Source: Schistocerca nitens
Taxonomy: Eukaryota; Arthropoda; Insecta; Orthoptera; Acrididae
Assembly (NCBI RefSeq): GCF_023898315.1
Contig: NC_064618.1
Location: 247,975,076-248,039,075, forward strand
Length of the DNA: 64,000 bases
Direction of reading: 5' to 3'
How positions within the stretch are numbered: position 1 is the first letter of the stretch; each line of letters starts with the position of its first letter. Shown in pieces: positions 1 to 9,411 of the stretch. The notes under the pieces were generated by a model. That model worked only from the letters and a program-made list of their open reading frames with translations. It made no database searches and was not told where the DNA came from. The translations under genes and the position numbers were made by a program.

Positions 1-515
1 CAATAAAATAGTCTTTTGTTCGCCTTCTGCACAATATTATCAATGTGATCGTCCCAGTTTAAGTTGTTTGTAGCTGTAATCGGTAGTTATTTAGTGCGAT
101 TACACAAAATTTAACGGATTCCTTTTAATGCTGATGTGGATCGCCTCACATTATTCATTATTTTGTCCATTTTTTGCACCGTACGCATATCTTGTCTAAG
201 ACATTTTGCGATTGGTTTTGATCTTCTGGTGATTTTACTTGACAATAAATGGCAGCATCATCTGCAAAGAACCTGAGAGGGCTGCGCATATTGTCTCCTA
301 AATGATTTATATACGTCAGGAACTGCAGAAGGCGTATAATACTTCCTCGGTGACCGCCAAATATCATTTATGTTTAACTCTATGACTTTCCGCCGGTTAC
401 TGCGAACTGTCAGCATTCTGAGAGGACATCACAAATCCAGTCCCTTAACAGAGACGATGCTCTACAGGCACGCAATTTTATTAGAAGCCGTTTGCGAAGA
501 ACGTGTAGCTTCAAA
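1..515 (-). pseudogene. Non-LTR retrotransposon (LINE family A) reverse-transcriptase fragment
   Basis: Decayed antisense copy of a jockey/CR1-group-like reverse transcriptase. On the minus strand, 355-160 reads GSIIRLL, then YINHLGDN, then FFADDAAIY, a degenerate form of the RT block that ends in the catalytic ADD. Positions 1-60 read NWDDHIDNIVQKANKRL, matching the same stretch of the copy at 39.9 kb (NWKDHIDNIVGKANQRL). Positions 367-515 align with the next upstream RT block by eye. Frames are broken, so it is not functional. The element runs off the left edge of the window. Clade assignment is inference. Confidence 0.75.
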
Positions 516-1328
516 TATACAAAGAGTTAATTACGTAACCTTATTTCTTCGGGGTGATTTTCGAACTCTTACGATTAACGCCCTCGTACATTGCCTCGAA
601 TACGAGAAGCAACACAGAAACGCGTCTCCGGAAAGCAGAACATGGAAACTGCCGATTTAAATCGGGCGCGTGCTGCCGCGCCTTACATAACGGTTACTCC
701 TCGGTCTTGAGGTGGACGCGTTTACCTCGGAGCTCCATTTAGGAGACAGTAATGGTGGAGCCGGCGTGGCGGGGGGGGGGGGGGGGGCGGGCAAGGACGT
801 AGTCCGCCCACGCGCCCGGCACTGAGCGACGCAAATCTCCGCTCGCTTTACGAGAAAATGATTTCATGCACTGGTAGCGTAATGAGCCAATAAGGTGGCC
901 CCGGGAACGAGTTCGCTTATCGGATTTCCTTTCGCGGTCCGTAATTGTCGGTGGGCGTCCCGGGTGACAGTGACTGAGTGTTGCCGTCGGCCTCAGACGT
1001 CGAGGTGGCCGCGCTGCGGACTCTCAGAGGCCTAACCTACTTTGATTCTTGTCTCTTTGTCTTTGTTGTGCATACTTGTACATTTGAAATTTGGTTGTTG
1101 CGTGTGACTGAATACTATAGCGTAACGAATTCTGGTACATCTTCCGCCGGAGAAGTATTAGGGATTGGGATTGATTATGTTTGGAAGTCACTGGATGGAA
1201 CAGCGTTGTCCTTCTGTCATTCACTCCGCATCAGACGCCGTGGATCAAATATCTTATATGGAGGGGTGGAACGTAACTCATTTTCAGCTTCCAACTGCTG
1301 CTGATGATATAAATAAACAAAACGAACC
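516..1328. other. Unannotated region with a 17-base G run
   Basis: No gene recognised. The stretch 640-1030 is GC- and CpG-rich. A pure G tract occupies 771-787. The open frames at 978-1304 and 1165-1410 have no recognisable domain and overlap each other in different frames, so I treat them as chance. Confidence 0.4.
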
Positions 1329-1650
1329 ACCACTGCCGTATCATCAAAGCAGCTTATTTCAGAAGACTAGTTTCGGCGCAACTTTTACGCCATTTTCAGG
1401 CCCACTATAAACGAAAAGAGTTCCTTCATTCCTTGGGCCATATAATATTAGTTACTGTGGATTGCGCACATCAGGAGTGTATACTCTACACCACTGACAG
1501 TGGTAGTATTATATGGGTTCTACGATAGACGGGCCAAGGAATGAAAGTACTCTTTTCGTTAGAGTGAACCTGAAGATGGTGTAAGAGTTACTCAGAAACC
1601 AATCGTCTGAAATAAATTGCTTTGATCTCATTTCCCGTCCGCCACTATTT
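1329..1650. repeat. Imperfect fold-back (inverted repeat) element
   Basis: The left arm (about 1329-1462) and right arm (about 1490-1650) are reverse complements with small gaps. Landmarks: AACGAAAAGAG at 1409-1420 faces CTCTTTTCGTT at 1550-1560; ATCAAAGCA near 1342 faces TGCTTTGAT near 1618; the two TTCATTCCTTGG blocks face each other. The arms enclose about 30 bases. No target duplication was found, so this may be a MITE or two abutting inverted copies of one repeat. Confidence 0.6.
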
Positions 1651-1743
1651 ATAAGCTTTTAATTGCTATAGAAGAATGTCATATATTAAATTACTTCAGG
1701 TAACCAATCAAGAAATACTGGATCAAATTACTTTTGTCTTTGA

Positions 1744-1850
1744 TTAACACTCCTTCTCCAGAACAACGTATTGGGTTCAGTAACTGAAAGAATATTCTAA
1801 TCAGCCACGTCTTTGACAACCTATTACGTATGCTCGTGTACTGACAGGAG
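1744..1850 (-). pseudogene. LINE family A antisense fragment
   Basis: Short antisense segment containing CAACGTATTGGGTTC, the same phrase found near 18.24 kb (CAACGTACTGGGTTC) in the LINE copy at 17.4-18.3 kb. It is a small truncated piece of the reverse-transcriptase region with no reading frame left. The call rests on this internal similarity and on the remembered pattern of this repeat. Confidence 0.45.
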
Positions 1851-2030
1851 AGGAAGGTAATGAAGATTCTTTCTGGTCGAACCGGCAGATCTCGGGTTTT
1901 ATTTACAGAGCATGGCAAATTCGAGACTGTGATAACTTCAGATCCAGAGAAGGCACACGATGCTATTACCAAATTATCAATTTAATGAGTTCTGCTATCA
2001 AAATACTGACACGAATCATTTGCAGAAGAG

Positions 2031-2285
2031 CAGAAAAACTAGCAACAACCTGACCTCCAGGAAGATCAATTTCAGTTCCGTAGAAATGTAGGAAAACGCG
2101 AGACACTATTGAATCTACGACTTCTCTTAGAAGATTAGAAAGGCAAAATTAAGGTCATAGCATTTGCAGATGTAGAGAAAGACTTTAGCGCCGTTCACGG
2201 AAATACGCTCTTTGAAATCCTGAATATAGCAGGGAGTGAAAGGTTCTCTACAATGCATACAGAAATCAGAGTGCCTCGGAGGACG
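2031..2285 (+). pseudogene. LINE family B reverse-transcriptase fragment
   Basis: The plus strand reads FRRNVGKRETLLNLRLLLE, then after a frameshift VIAFADVEKDFSAVHGN and TLFEILNIAG. This is a decayed form of RT domain 3 (FVDLEKAFDxV). It matches the antisense copy at 19.1-19.2 kb (REAVLTLRLFLE). Frameshifts and a stop separate the blocks. The family is the (CAA)n-tailed LINE seen better at 24.8-25.6 kb. Confidence 0.6.
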
Positions 2286-2309
2286 TACACGTTATGGAAT
2301 GGAACGAGC

Positions 2310-2653
2310 ATGTACGATTGTAGTAGAGAACGCGAATGGTCGACTTCGGTTTATTGTGTTAGGAAAGTGTGGTTCCTCTGTAAAGAACTGCTCAAGTTCT
2401 TGGGATCAGCACCATGTCGTACTAGAGGAGGACATCGAAGTTATTCAGAGGCGGGCTACTAGATTTGTTACCTTTAGAGTCGATCAACATGCCAGTATTA
2501 CGTAGATGAACTCAAATGGGAATCCATGGAGGGAAGGCTACGTTTCTTTCGAGGAACGTTATTTAGAAAATCCAGAGAACCGGCATTTGAAGCTGACTGT
2601 AGACCGACTGTGCTGCCGCAAAAGTACATTTCGCGCATGGACCACGAACATAA
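2310..2653 (+). pseudogene. LINE family A 3' coding end, left half (split by Harbinger)
   Basis: Reads DIEVIQRRATRFVTFRVDQH, then across frameshifts ENPENRHLK and LPQKYISRMDHEH. This is the C-terminal region that follows the RT domain in jockey-like elements. The antisense copy at 17.4-17.7 kb carries the same blocks (RRAARFVTDRFDQHAD-like). The coding trace stops at 2653 in the target site TAA and resumes at 3921, so the DNA element between arrived later. Confidence 0.7.
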
Positions 2654-2970
2654 AGCCTAGTTTACACGACGATATTGGGTTGCGCCACTCGTTCCGTGGA
2701 ATGAGTTGAACGCAAGTGGTTTCGTATATGACTGTAGACACTGCGACACCATTATGCACTTCAGTTTCGTCTTTTTGTGGGTCCCTGAGTCGTGTCTGAA
2801 ATGAAAGTTCTGGCAGCTGCACGTCGCACGAGTTGTGATAGAGTTAAAGCTTGTTGCGTGGAATCGCTGCATAAGGAAAAAAAAATGAGAAACGTGTTTC
2901 AATTCGTGACTGGATGAAGAAAAGACGTTAGCTCGGTTGCTCAGCATCCTTGCTGAAATAATTTGTAACG

Positions 2971-3153
2971 GAAGATCCAAGAAGTTCTTTTAATTATCTT
3001 AGAATGTCACCAGAACTGTTCACGTTCCTTCTAAACAGAATTAGTTATGCGATAAGGAATAAAGGTACTGTAATGCATGAAGCACTGTCGCCAGAACTGA
3101 AATTACATATCATATTGCGTGCATTACAATGGAGAACACTCGGCATGCTATAA
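2971..3153 (+). pseudogene. Harbinger (HARBI1-type) nuclease, N-terminal fragment
   Basis: Open frame of 60 codons from GAA at 2971 to TAA at 3151. It reads NYLRMSPELFTFLLNRI, then MHEALSPELKLHIILRAL. This is the typical start of HARBI1-like DDE nucleases, where a helix with MSPxxFxxLL is followed by an acidic-basic segment ending in ALSPELKLxxxLRxL. The DDE catalytic residues would lie downstream and are absent. An ATG at 2801 opens a second broken frame upstream. Functional nuclease activity is not expected. Confidence 0.75.
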
Positions 3154-3562
3154 GATACGGTTTTAGTTGCTGGTGACACTATTTCATTAACACCAATAAT
3201 TACTAACATTAACAGTAATAATTATTAAGATTAGCAACAATAATTACTCGAAACAGGCCGCATTAAGAAGAGAATGCTTTGAAAACTACTCTCTTGAAGA
3301 CACATCTTTACAGTGGCAATATTTCAAAATTCTAACATATGTGAAGGGGGAGCACTGCAGCGACGTTTTAAATAGATGGATATTGAATAAAGGATGCAGC
3401 TTCTTGAATTTGTATAGCCTTCCCTCCTGCCAACAATATTCCTTAACAAAGAGTTGGCCAACTCGAACGATGGGATTTTAGTCTTTTAGACGAGAGCATT
3501 GCCACAGCTAGAATTACACTTGCTTGTATTTTTCTTAATTCCGTTGTATATGTGCTCGTAAC

Positions 3563-3778
3563 TCAGTAAATTTTGCCCTGAAGCTCAGATATTGTCAAAC
3601 CATCTATGTTATGATCGCACATGACGGTCTCTGCGGCAGCAATATGTTGCTTATTTTTGTTATCAGCATCTCTGAAATCCCACAAACACATATACAGAGC
3701 ATAGATATCCAAAAAGCGAACATTATTCTCCGTTCCCATTTCAGTTTGTCTACACACTACGAACACACGTAACCTCAA
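3563..3778 (-). CDS. MADF-like DNA-binding domain protein of the Harbinger element (partial)
   Basis: 71-codon minus-strand frame. It contains NNVRFLDIYALYMCLWDFRD followed by DADNKNKQ and ISELQGKI. This fits the MADF (Myb/SANT-related) domain: an aromatic-acidic start, CLWDxRDxxYKNK, then a helix ending in ELxxKI. PIF/Harbinger elements usually encode such a DNA-binding partner beside the nuclease, and here it lies in the opposite orientation to the nuclease fragment. The frame runs on past 3563 without a clear stop-bounded domain end. The original protein was probably longer; whether this one is made is unknown. Confidence 0.6.
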   Translation of the reverse strand: MRLRVFVVCRQTEMGTENNVRFLDIYALYMCLWDFRDADNKNKQHIAAAETVMCDHNIDGLTISELQGKIY

Positions 3779-3920
3779 AACTCATGCAACTAGTGTCGCC
3801 AAAGTTGGAACACGCCGAAAGTGTTTAGTTTCACCAATGAGTTGCGCAAACGCGGGGCGCGGATGCGCTGGGCCGGTAGCGCAGTTGCCTGCAACCTAGT
3901 GTCGTCGTGTAAACCAGGCT

Positions 3921-4115
3921 TAAGAGAAGTTAACGCTCGCATGGAGGCAAATAGACAGTCAAGAAATTAGCGCGCGTACTGAAGCATATAGTCAGTCGTC
4001 TTTCCCTCGCTCTATTTGTGAGTGGAACAGGAAGGGAAACGAGCAGTAGTGTTCCAGCGTATCCTTCGCTGCGCACCTCACTGTGGCTTGCGGATTATTG
4101 TACGTATACGTGAAA
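3921..4115 (+). pseudogene. LINE family A 3' end, right half
   Basis: Continuation of the LINE interrupted at 2653. It shows remnants of an ANRQS motif and of SFPRSICEWNR, followed by the short 3' untranslated segment near GGTGGCTTGCGGA (here TGTGGCTTGCGGA). The related 3' end at 55.6-55.75 kb has the same order. Stops break the frame. Confidence 0.65.
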
Positions 4116-4237
4116 GGGAAGGGAAGTAAAGAAGAGAGTTCTACAGGTTTGTAACCTATCGTCCATGTTATTCGATATGTACACTGAGCAAACATTACAG
4201 GAAAGCACAGAAAATTTGATAACAAACGGAAGTTTTC

Positions 4238-4430
4238 GTCTGCCTCAGTAGCTGCCCGATCAGAGCGGCGGATTCTTAATCTAAGGGGTCTGGGATTGAG
4301 TAGCGGCCGGGTCGGAGATTTTCCCACGCTCGGGGACTGGGCGTTGTGTTGTCCTTACGTTCGTATCCCCATTATTGACATTCCGCTGTTGAGATGGTTG
4401 TATGGCCCCGAAAGCCAGTGAATTAAACGA
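4238..4430 (+). mobile_element. tRNA-derived SINE (family 2)
   Basis: Begins with a degenerate tRNA-like head (TCTGCCTCAGTAGCTGCC, then GGGATTGAG in place of the B box) and continues with CCGGGTCGGAGATTTTC and GGACTGGGCGTTGTGTTGTCC, which I recognise as the body of a common insect SINE. The A box TAGCTGCCCGA is mutated. One copy only in the window. Target duplications are not clear. Confidence 0.6.
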
Positions 4431-4431
4431 A

Positions 4432-5104
4432 AAGAAAGTTCAGCGCAAAGAAATTAAAACTTCAGGGTTTGCCCATGATGTAATTGTGTCAGAGCTAAGA
4501 TCGTGGAAAGTTAGTTGTATGGGATGAATATTGTCTCGGAATGAAAGTAAAACAAGGGTAATAAAATATAGTCGAATTAAATCAGGGAATGCTGAGAGAA
4601 TTAGATTAGGTGAGTAGATGAGTTCTGCTATTTTGACAACGAAATCACTGACAACCGAAGTAGAGAGGATATAAAGCGCAGACTGCTAACAACAAAAGTA
4701 TTTCTAAAACAAAGAAATTAATTTTGCTATCATCGAATTTAAATTTATGTAGTAGAAAGTTTTCTCTGGAGGTGTTTGTCTGGAGTGTTGCCTTACAAGG
4801 AAGAGATACGTGGAAGATAAACAGTTTAGAAAAAAGAAAACAGAAGCTCTTGAAAAGTGGTACTACAGGAGGTTTCTGAAGATTAGATGGGCAGACTGGA
4901 GAATTAAAAAAACAGGTAAGGGATCGAACTGGGTACAAAAGAATTTTACGCGCAACTAGACTAAAAGAAGGGATCGGATGATAGGGCGGATTCTGAGACA
5001 TCAAGAAATAGTGAGTCTGGTAACGGATGGACGTTGGCGGGTGTAAACTGTGGTTCTCCAGTACTGTAGTCAGGCTGAAGTGGATGCATGCTGCAGTGGT
5101 TTCT
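4432..5104 (+). pseudogene. LINE family B 3' coding half, left part (split by SINE)
   Basis: Heavily mutated copy of the (CAA)n-tailed LINE. Nucleotide blocks match the copy at 24.8-25.6 kb in the same order: the FADD region near 4470, ATTAAATCAGGGAATGCTGAGA near 4580, AGAGAGGATATAAAGCGCAGA near 4665, and GATCGGATGATAGG near 4970. Nearly every frame is interrupted. A SINE at 5105 splits it; the last part resumes at 5304. Confidence 0.7.
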
Positions 5105-5303
5105 GCCGGCCGGAGTTGCCGACTGGTTCTAGGCGCTACAGTCTGGAACCGCGCGACCGCTACGGTCGCAGGTTCGAATCCTGCCTTGGGCATGGATGTG
5201 TGTGATGTCCTTAGGTTAGTTAGGTTTAAGTAGTTCTAAGTTCTAGGGGACTGATGACCTTAGAAGTTAAGTCCCATAGTGCTCAGAGCCATTTGAACAA
5301 TTT
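5105..5303 (+). mobile_element. tRNA-derived SINE (family 1A) with exact 13-bp duplication
   Basis: Full-length copy of the dominant SINE of this window: tRNA-like head with B box GGTTCGAATCC near 5171, body GGATGTGTGTGATGTCCTTAG, and tail CTCAGAGCCATTTGAA. The target-site duplication TGCAGTGGTTTCT is exact at 5092-5104 and 5304-5316, so retrotransposition into the LINE is certain. The A-box region (AGTTGCCGACTGG) is mutated relative to the other copies. Confidence 0.92.
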
Positions 5304-5402
5304 TGCAGTGGTTTCTCAGAGAGGAAGAGGCTTGCACGGGACATAACAGAGTGGACACATGCATCACATCAGTGTCCGGACTGAAGATCACAACAACAAC
5401 AA
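5304..5402 (+). pseudogene. LINE family B 3' terminus with (AAC)n tail
   Basis: Resumes the LINE after the SINE duplication. It carries AGAGGCTTGCACGGGACATA, equivalent to the KKLARDR segment of the copy at 21.0 kb, then GGACTGAAGATCACAAC and a short AAC repeat. That repeat is the characteristic 3' end of this family here (also at 21.08 and 25.63 kb). Confidence 0.75.
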
Positions 5403-6307
5403 TAGTTACAACTGCTGGTTACTCTCTCAGTCATTGCACAATAAATAAATAAATAGTATAGTGAAAAGCAAATCTTTTATTTTTCCGGCGGAAAAGGTTC
5501 TGAAAAGAAAATGGCCGAAATGTTCGTAGGGCTTCATCTCGATGATGATCCTCTCCTGTATCAAGTACTCCTGTATATTTTTGCAAGCATTACAGACTTC
5601 AGCTATCTAAAGCCATGTTGCTTCTACAGGTTTGTCCGCCTGTTTTCCGTTCGGTCATATTCTCGGTTCTTCTCTCTGCTAAAAGCCGACGAAGAACGTC
5701 CTGGTCCACTTACCAACCATTCACATGGGTATGTTCCACCAACTTCCGTTTCATTTTCATTAAAAAAATGGTAAACCCGTCCTTAAGCGTAAGCTTGATT
5801 TGAAACCATTGTCTTTATTAGGCGTCGTCCTGTTGGAGGTGGTATGCCGTTGCCTTCCTCCGACCTTTGAAACGTTTCACGTAGCCTGCTGTAGGGGAAA
5901 CCTACAGTTTGACGAAGACTCCGATCCACGGTGGAAGTCAGAAATTCTAGCATTAACAGACGTTGCCAGGCGTGAAGGAAGTGACAGATTACTCTCTGTT
6001 CCCTGACCCACTTGTTAATTCTCGTGTCTCTTCTAATAACTGCCAACTTGTACCTGTCCATTGCTCAGCAGTTGCGGCGGTAAAACATTGCTTATTGGGA
6101 CAGTGAACTATTAGCTTTTCCCCAACGTACAGTTACCTCCAACTTCTCGGTAAAATATGTATTCACGTTTATGTAAATACGTCTTCGATTGTTGAAAGAA
6201 GCACCACTGATTCTTATTGTACAGACCGTCTCCGTCCCTATGACGACGCAATGAAGACATCACAATGCGATGTTATATTATATATGATGATCTAAAATTT
6301 CCGCTAC
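5403..6307. other. Region without recognised features
   Basis: Mixed-composition sequence with an AATA-type simple repeat near 5440-5455. Open frames at 5511-5774 and 5783-6061 show no domain I recognise. A possible unknown repeat lies near 5815-6010, judging only from its different composition. Confidence 0.3.
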
Positions 6308-7193
6308 TGGCTTCTAGGACCTCTAGGGGACTGAGCAGATAATATTTTGATTTGGAAGCCATGTCGGGAAACGTACCGTTTCCGTCCTGCAGCAATTTGA
6401 AAACGTGATGGTAACGCGACCACTTTTACAAGTAAGTTATTAGGCGTGACGCAGTACATCACTTGTTTTACAATTGAACTCATTAATAGCCAATGAAACA
6501 AAAACGAAACTTCATCAACGTGATGCAGTACGGCCTCTCCTGATTCGGGTGTGACCGAGCGAGGTGGCGCAGTGGTTAGCACACTGGACGCGCTTTCAGG
6601 AGGACGACGGTTCAATCTTCAGGAGGACGACGGTTCAATCCCGCGTCCGGCCATCCTGATTTAGGTTTTCCGTGATTTCCCTAAATCGCTCCAGGCAAAT
6701 GCAGGGATGGTTCCTTTGAAAGGGCACGGCCGACTTCCTTCCCCGTCCTTCCCTACCCGATGAGACCGATGACCTCGTTGTTTGGTCTCCTCCCCCAAAC
6801 AATCCAAACCGATTAAGGTATGCAGCGCCCCCTGGACCACCACACTTACGCTCCCTGACGGTGCACCTTTCTCGAAGACGTTGCGTAATTGTGGTGAGAA
6901 GGGTGTGCGACGGAGTCGGACGTTCTGGATAACGATCTTGATAAAGGCGACGAGCTGCTGTTCCATTACCGCGAGCTTCGCAATGGAAGAGAATCCTGCC
7001 AGTGTATTCTGCAAACATGTATTCAAACAGCTTGCTGTAACACTCGCAGACACGTAAATGAGGGTCCATCCAGGTCAGAGAGGTAGGATATAAGTTAAAT
7101 GACATCAGCCGATCCGATGTAAGAACCCCACCACCATGACTACCTTGTTGCGTAGCTACCCAGCTACCGTTTCCGGACATGGGTCCTAGAAGT
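6308..7193 (-). pseudogene. Mariner-like element with DUF4817-type helix-turn-helix transposase (decayed)
   Basis: The minus strand at about 7050-6830 reads GNGTAARRLYQDRYPERPTP, then TLLTTITQRLRER. This is the DUF4817 helix-turn-helix found at the N terminus of some mariner/Tc-like transposases (AARxLYxxRYPxRxxPSHxxF). The coding trace is cut at 6830 by a SINE; short blocks continue beyond it (GEAVLHHVDE near 6525). Ends are related: CTTCTAGGACC at 6311 and the reverse complement of CTTCTAGGACCCATGTCCGG at 7166-7190. No catalytic residues survive. Confidence 0.6.
6552..6810 (+). mobile_element. tRNA-derived SINE (family 3) with duplicated B-box segment
   Basis: Head GCGAGGTGGCGCAGTGGTTA contains a tRNA-like A box; the B box GGTTCAATCC occurs twice because TTCAGGAGGACGACGGTTCA is tandemly repeated at about 6596-6642. 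The body TTTAGGTTTTCCGTGATTTC and AAAGGGCACGGCCGAC is shared with the diverged copy at 21.9 kb. The 3' part is CCCCCAAACAATCCAA. It lies inside the DUF4817-type transposase remnant. Confidence 0.85.
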
Positions 7194-8859
7194 TTGTAAG
7201 GGGAATTTTAGAGCACCTTATATAACAACTAATGTATTTGCTAGTCGTGAGAGCTCCGTACATTTTACATAATTTTTTTCCTTTTTTGTTTTAACGGTTG
7301 ATAATTTTGCTGCTGAGCGCGTAATTCGTTTCTTAACAAATGTGTTAGAATTTCCACAGGTCTCACACAAACATTTCCACTTCTTTTCCTTCCTCTTATA
7401 GACCCCACTTTCATATGGTACAATTGTCTCACACGTCGACAAGAGCTTTCTCTACGCATTTGATTTCTCCGGATCCTCCTTGTTGTTCCATTCGGTAGTT
7501 GTTATTTCTGCGGATTGTTGTTGCTGCCGTTATTCGGGTCACTCGCGTCCGGTGACCAAAAATATCTCAAGTGCAAATCTTGTATTGTAATGTTTCCATT
7601 TTAATTTTGTATTCTGCTTCATTCGCTTTGAATGATCCAGATCTTCAAGTACGTCAGCCGTTCTGTGCCGTTCTGTATCGCAGTCTATATCACAGCAACG
7701 ACTAACTTACCACACAAAGAAAAGCGTGTGCAACGAAGAATTTTGGTTGACTATGAGTTCATTTGGTCTATACAGGGCTTTGAAGCTTGGCGTGAATTGA
7801 TTAAAGACGGTACACTGGAATAAAAATTTTGTTTGCAAAAACGAAACATTTAAAAAAATTGTTCCCGAGACTAAGCTTACCTATTATGGATATCGTGACT
7901 AGATAATCATTGACAGACACCTGCCACCAGTCATTTATGAAATACTTCTTTATTTCCGGGAACTAGTTTTCGATTCTCTTCAAACTCATCTTGAGATGAG
8001 GCATGCAGAAGCTGACACATTCATGTTTTTAATGTGATGCTAGGTACTGCAGGTTACTTCATGCGTTAGCACGGGCGGTGTTGCAACCTCCTCTCCATTC
8101 TTGTGTTGTATTTTAAGGGATTCATTGGAAGAAGTAAATACGAAAATGTGTCAGCGCACGTAACAGTAGTGGATGATTCGCAGAGAAAAATCTGTTCACG
8201 TAGATGTATTAGCGCTAGATGTATCAGCGCTGTTGTAATGGGTTGTGATGTTTTCAAATATGTTTTGCCTCGTCGTAAAATTCCGTTTCCACTTCGTTCT
8301 AGCAACCTGACACATTCGTCGCTACATAAGAAGCAAGTGGGTGTGCTGCCGCATCTTTTGCCGAGACACATAAGGAGCGCCAACACGTGCTGTTGTGAAT
8401 ATTACTGTCGCCCAGAGCTTCGAGAGTCATTTATCTTCTCGCCGCGGCGTGCAGAAACATACCAACGATGTGGGGGGAGCATCACACGTGTGAGAAGTCA
8501 CTTCTCCCCTGAGACAGCGACAGCGCACGGCTGAGGGAAGAACGCGTCTGCACGGCGGATATACGATGATGACACCACAGGAGTCGCGCAGTCATCAGCG
8601 AATACACATTCCCTAAATGCGCCCGACAATATGTCGGGAGAACAACATCATCTTTCGTCCAGACATTCCCAAATAAATTTCCAGAGCTTCTGTGCTACAT
8701 TTTTCTATTGCTACGCCGACCAATTACGATCCTAAAGGGCCTTTTTTGTATTCGTCCGACGCGAAATTCAAAACCGTCAAGTTAGCGTTTTGTATACGAT
8801 TTAATTTACAGGTCCACCGGCTTTCCAGAACCCTTCTAACAAATGCCAGTCTCCCATTC
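7194..8859. other. Region without recognised features
   Basis: About 1.7 kb with no recognisable coding domain. Minus-strand frames at 7218-7442 and 7265-7459 overlap in different frames. The plus frame at 8103-8534 (143 codons) shows no domain and runs against a 106-codon minus frame over the same bases. I see no terminal repeats. It may be unique intergenic DNA or old unrecognised repeat. Confidence 0.3.
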
Positions 8860-9075
8860 GTCTTTCCTACTACAGATTTTATGCTTTTGTCTTTTTTAAT
8901 AGCACTTCTTAATACTATTTCTAAATGTTTAAATGATGTGATGTACTACAGTTGTTGACCGTTAGTCTGGTAATCGTATTCGATAGGGTTCTTTCTCTTT
9001 TTTAAGGGCATTATCGTAAATTTATCCACATTTAGAGGGAGCTGCCATTCGCTGCACTAGTGAAAACTTTAACCA
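8860..9075 (-). pseudogene. LINE reverse-transcriptase fragment (antisense)
   Basis: On the minus strand the stretch around 9055-9005 reads EWQLPLNVDKFTIMPLKK, the segment that follows the catalytic ADD block in jockey-like elements (WxLxLNxxKxxxM). Upstream blocks are too eroded to read. It is probably a third LINE-A subfamily. Boundaries are approximate. Confidence 0.5.
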
Positions 9076-9411
9076 ACTTTCCGGCATTCCATTACGATCG
9101 GCCAGCGACGACGCTTCCCCGTAGGGAAGGGTTACGTGTTTTGCTTAATAGACGACAGGTTAGCACGGTTTCGAAGACTTTTCGGCAATTTGGGAATGAA
9201 GCGCTAAGTTTGAGGTGCTCAAAACAAAATAACGTCGAGCCAGATGGTTTTGCAAGCAGTGTATTAATCGATATTCTTCTGACTTTGTACGGGGAAGCTG
9301 GCACAAAATGAGACCCTATTTCTCTGTCACCCACTCGGACATTACGACATTTCTGAGTCCAGAATTGCTAACAAAACGGAGAACTGTCACCTACAGATAC
9401 GTACAGAAACT
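9076..9411. other. Region without recognised features
   Basis: Overlapping frames on both strands (9060-9311 plus, 9092-9334 minus) with no domain. Nothing further recognised. Confidence 0.3.

Larger units (their letters stand above)
2654..3920 (+). mobile_element. PIF/Harbinger-like DNA transposon, 1267 bp, TAA target duplication
   Basis: Both ends carry matching terminal inverted repeats: the left end starts AGCCTAGTTTACACGACGA and the right end is the reverse complement of AGCCTGGTTTACACGACGA. The element is flanked by exact 3-bp duplications TAA at 2651-2653 and 3921-3923, the hallmark of PIF/Harbinger. Inside are a nuclease N-terminal fragment on the plus strand and a MADF-like domain on the minus strand, the two protein types such elements encode. 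It is much shorter than autonomous relatives (about 3-4 kb) and is internally deleted. It sits inside a LINE. Confidence 0.88.

Noticed and set aside
5148-5180. tRNA genes at SINE heads (here and at the other SINE copies)
   Set aside because: A and B boxes are present, but acceptor and anticodon stems do not pair and the sequence continues into SINE bodies with target duplications.
4645-5193. 182-codon minus-strand frame beginning MPKAGFEPATVAVARF
   Set aside because: AGFEPATVAVARF is the antisense translation of the SINE's tRNA-like region; the rest is antisense to a LINE. The same string recurs at 51.2 and 62.2 kb for the same reason.
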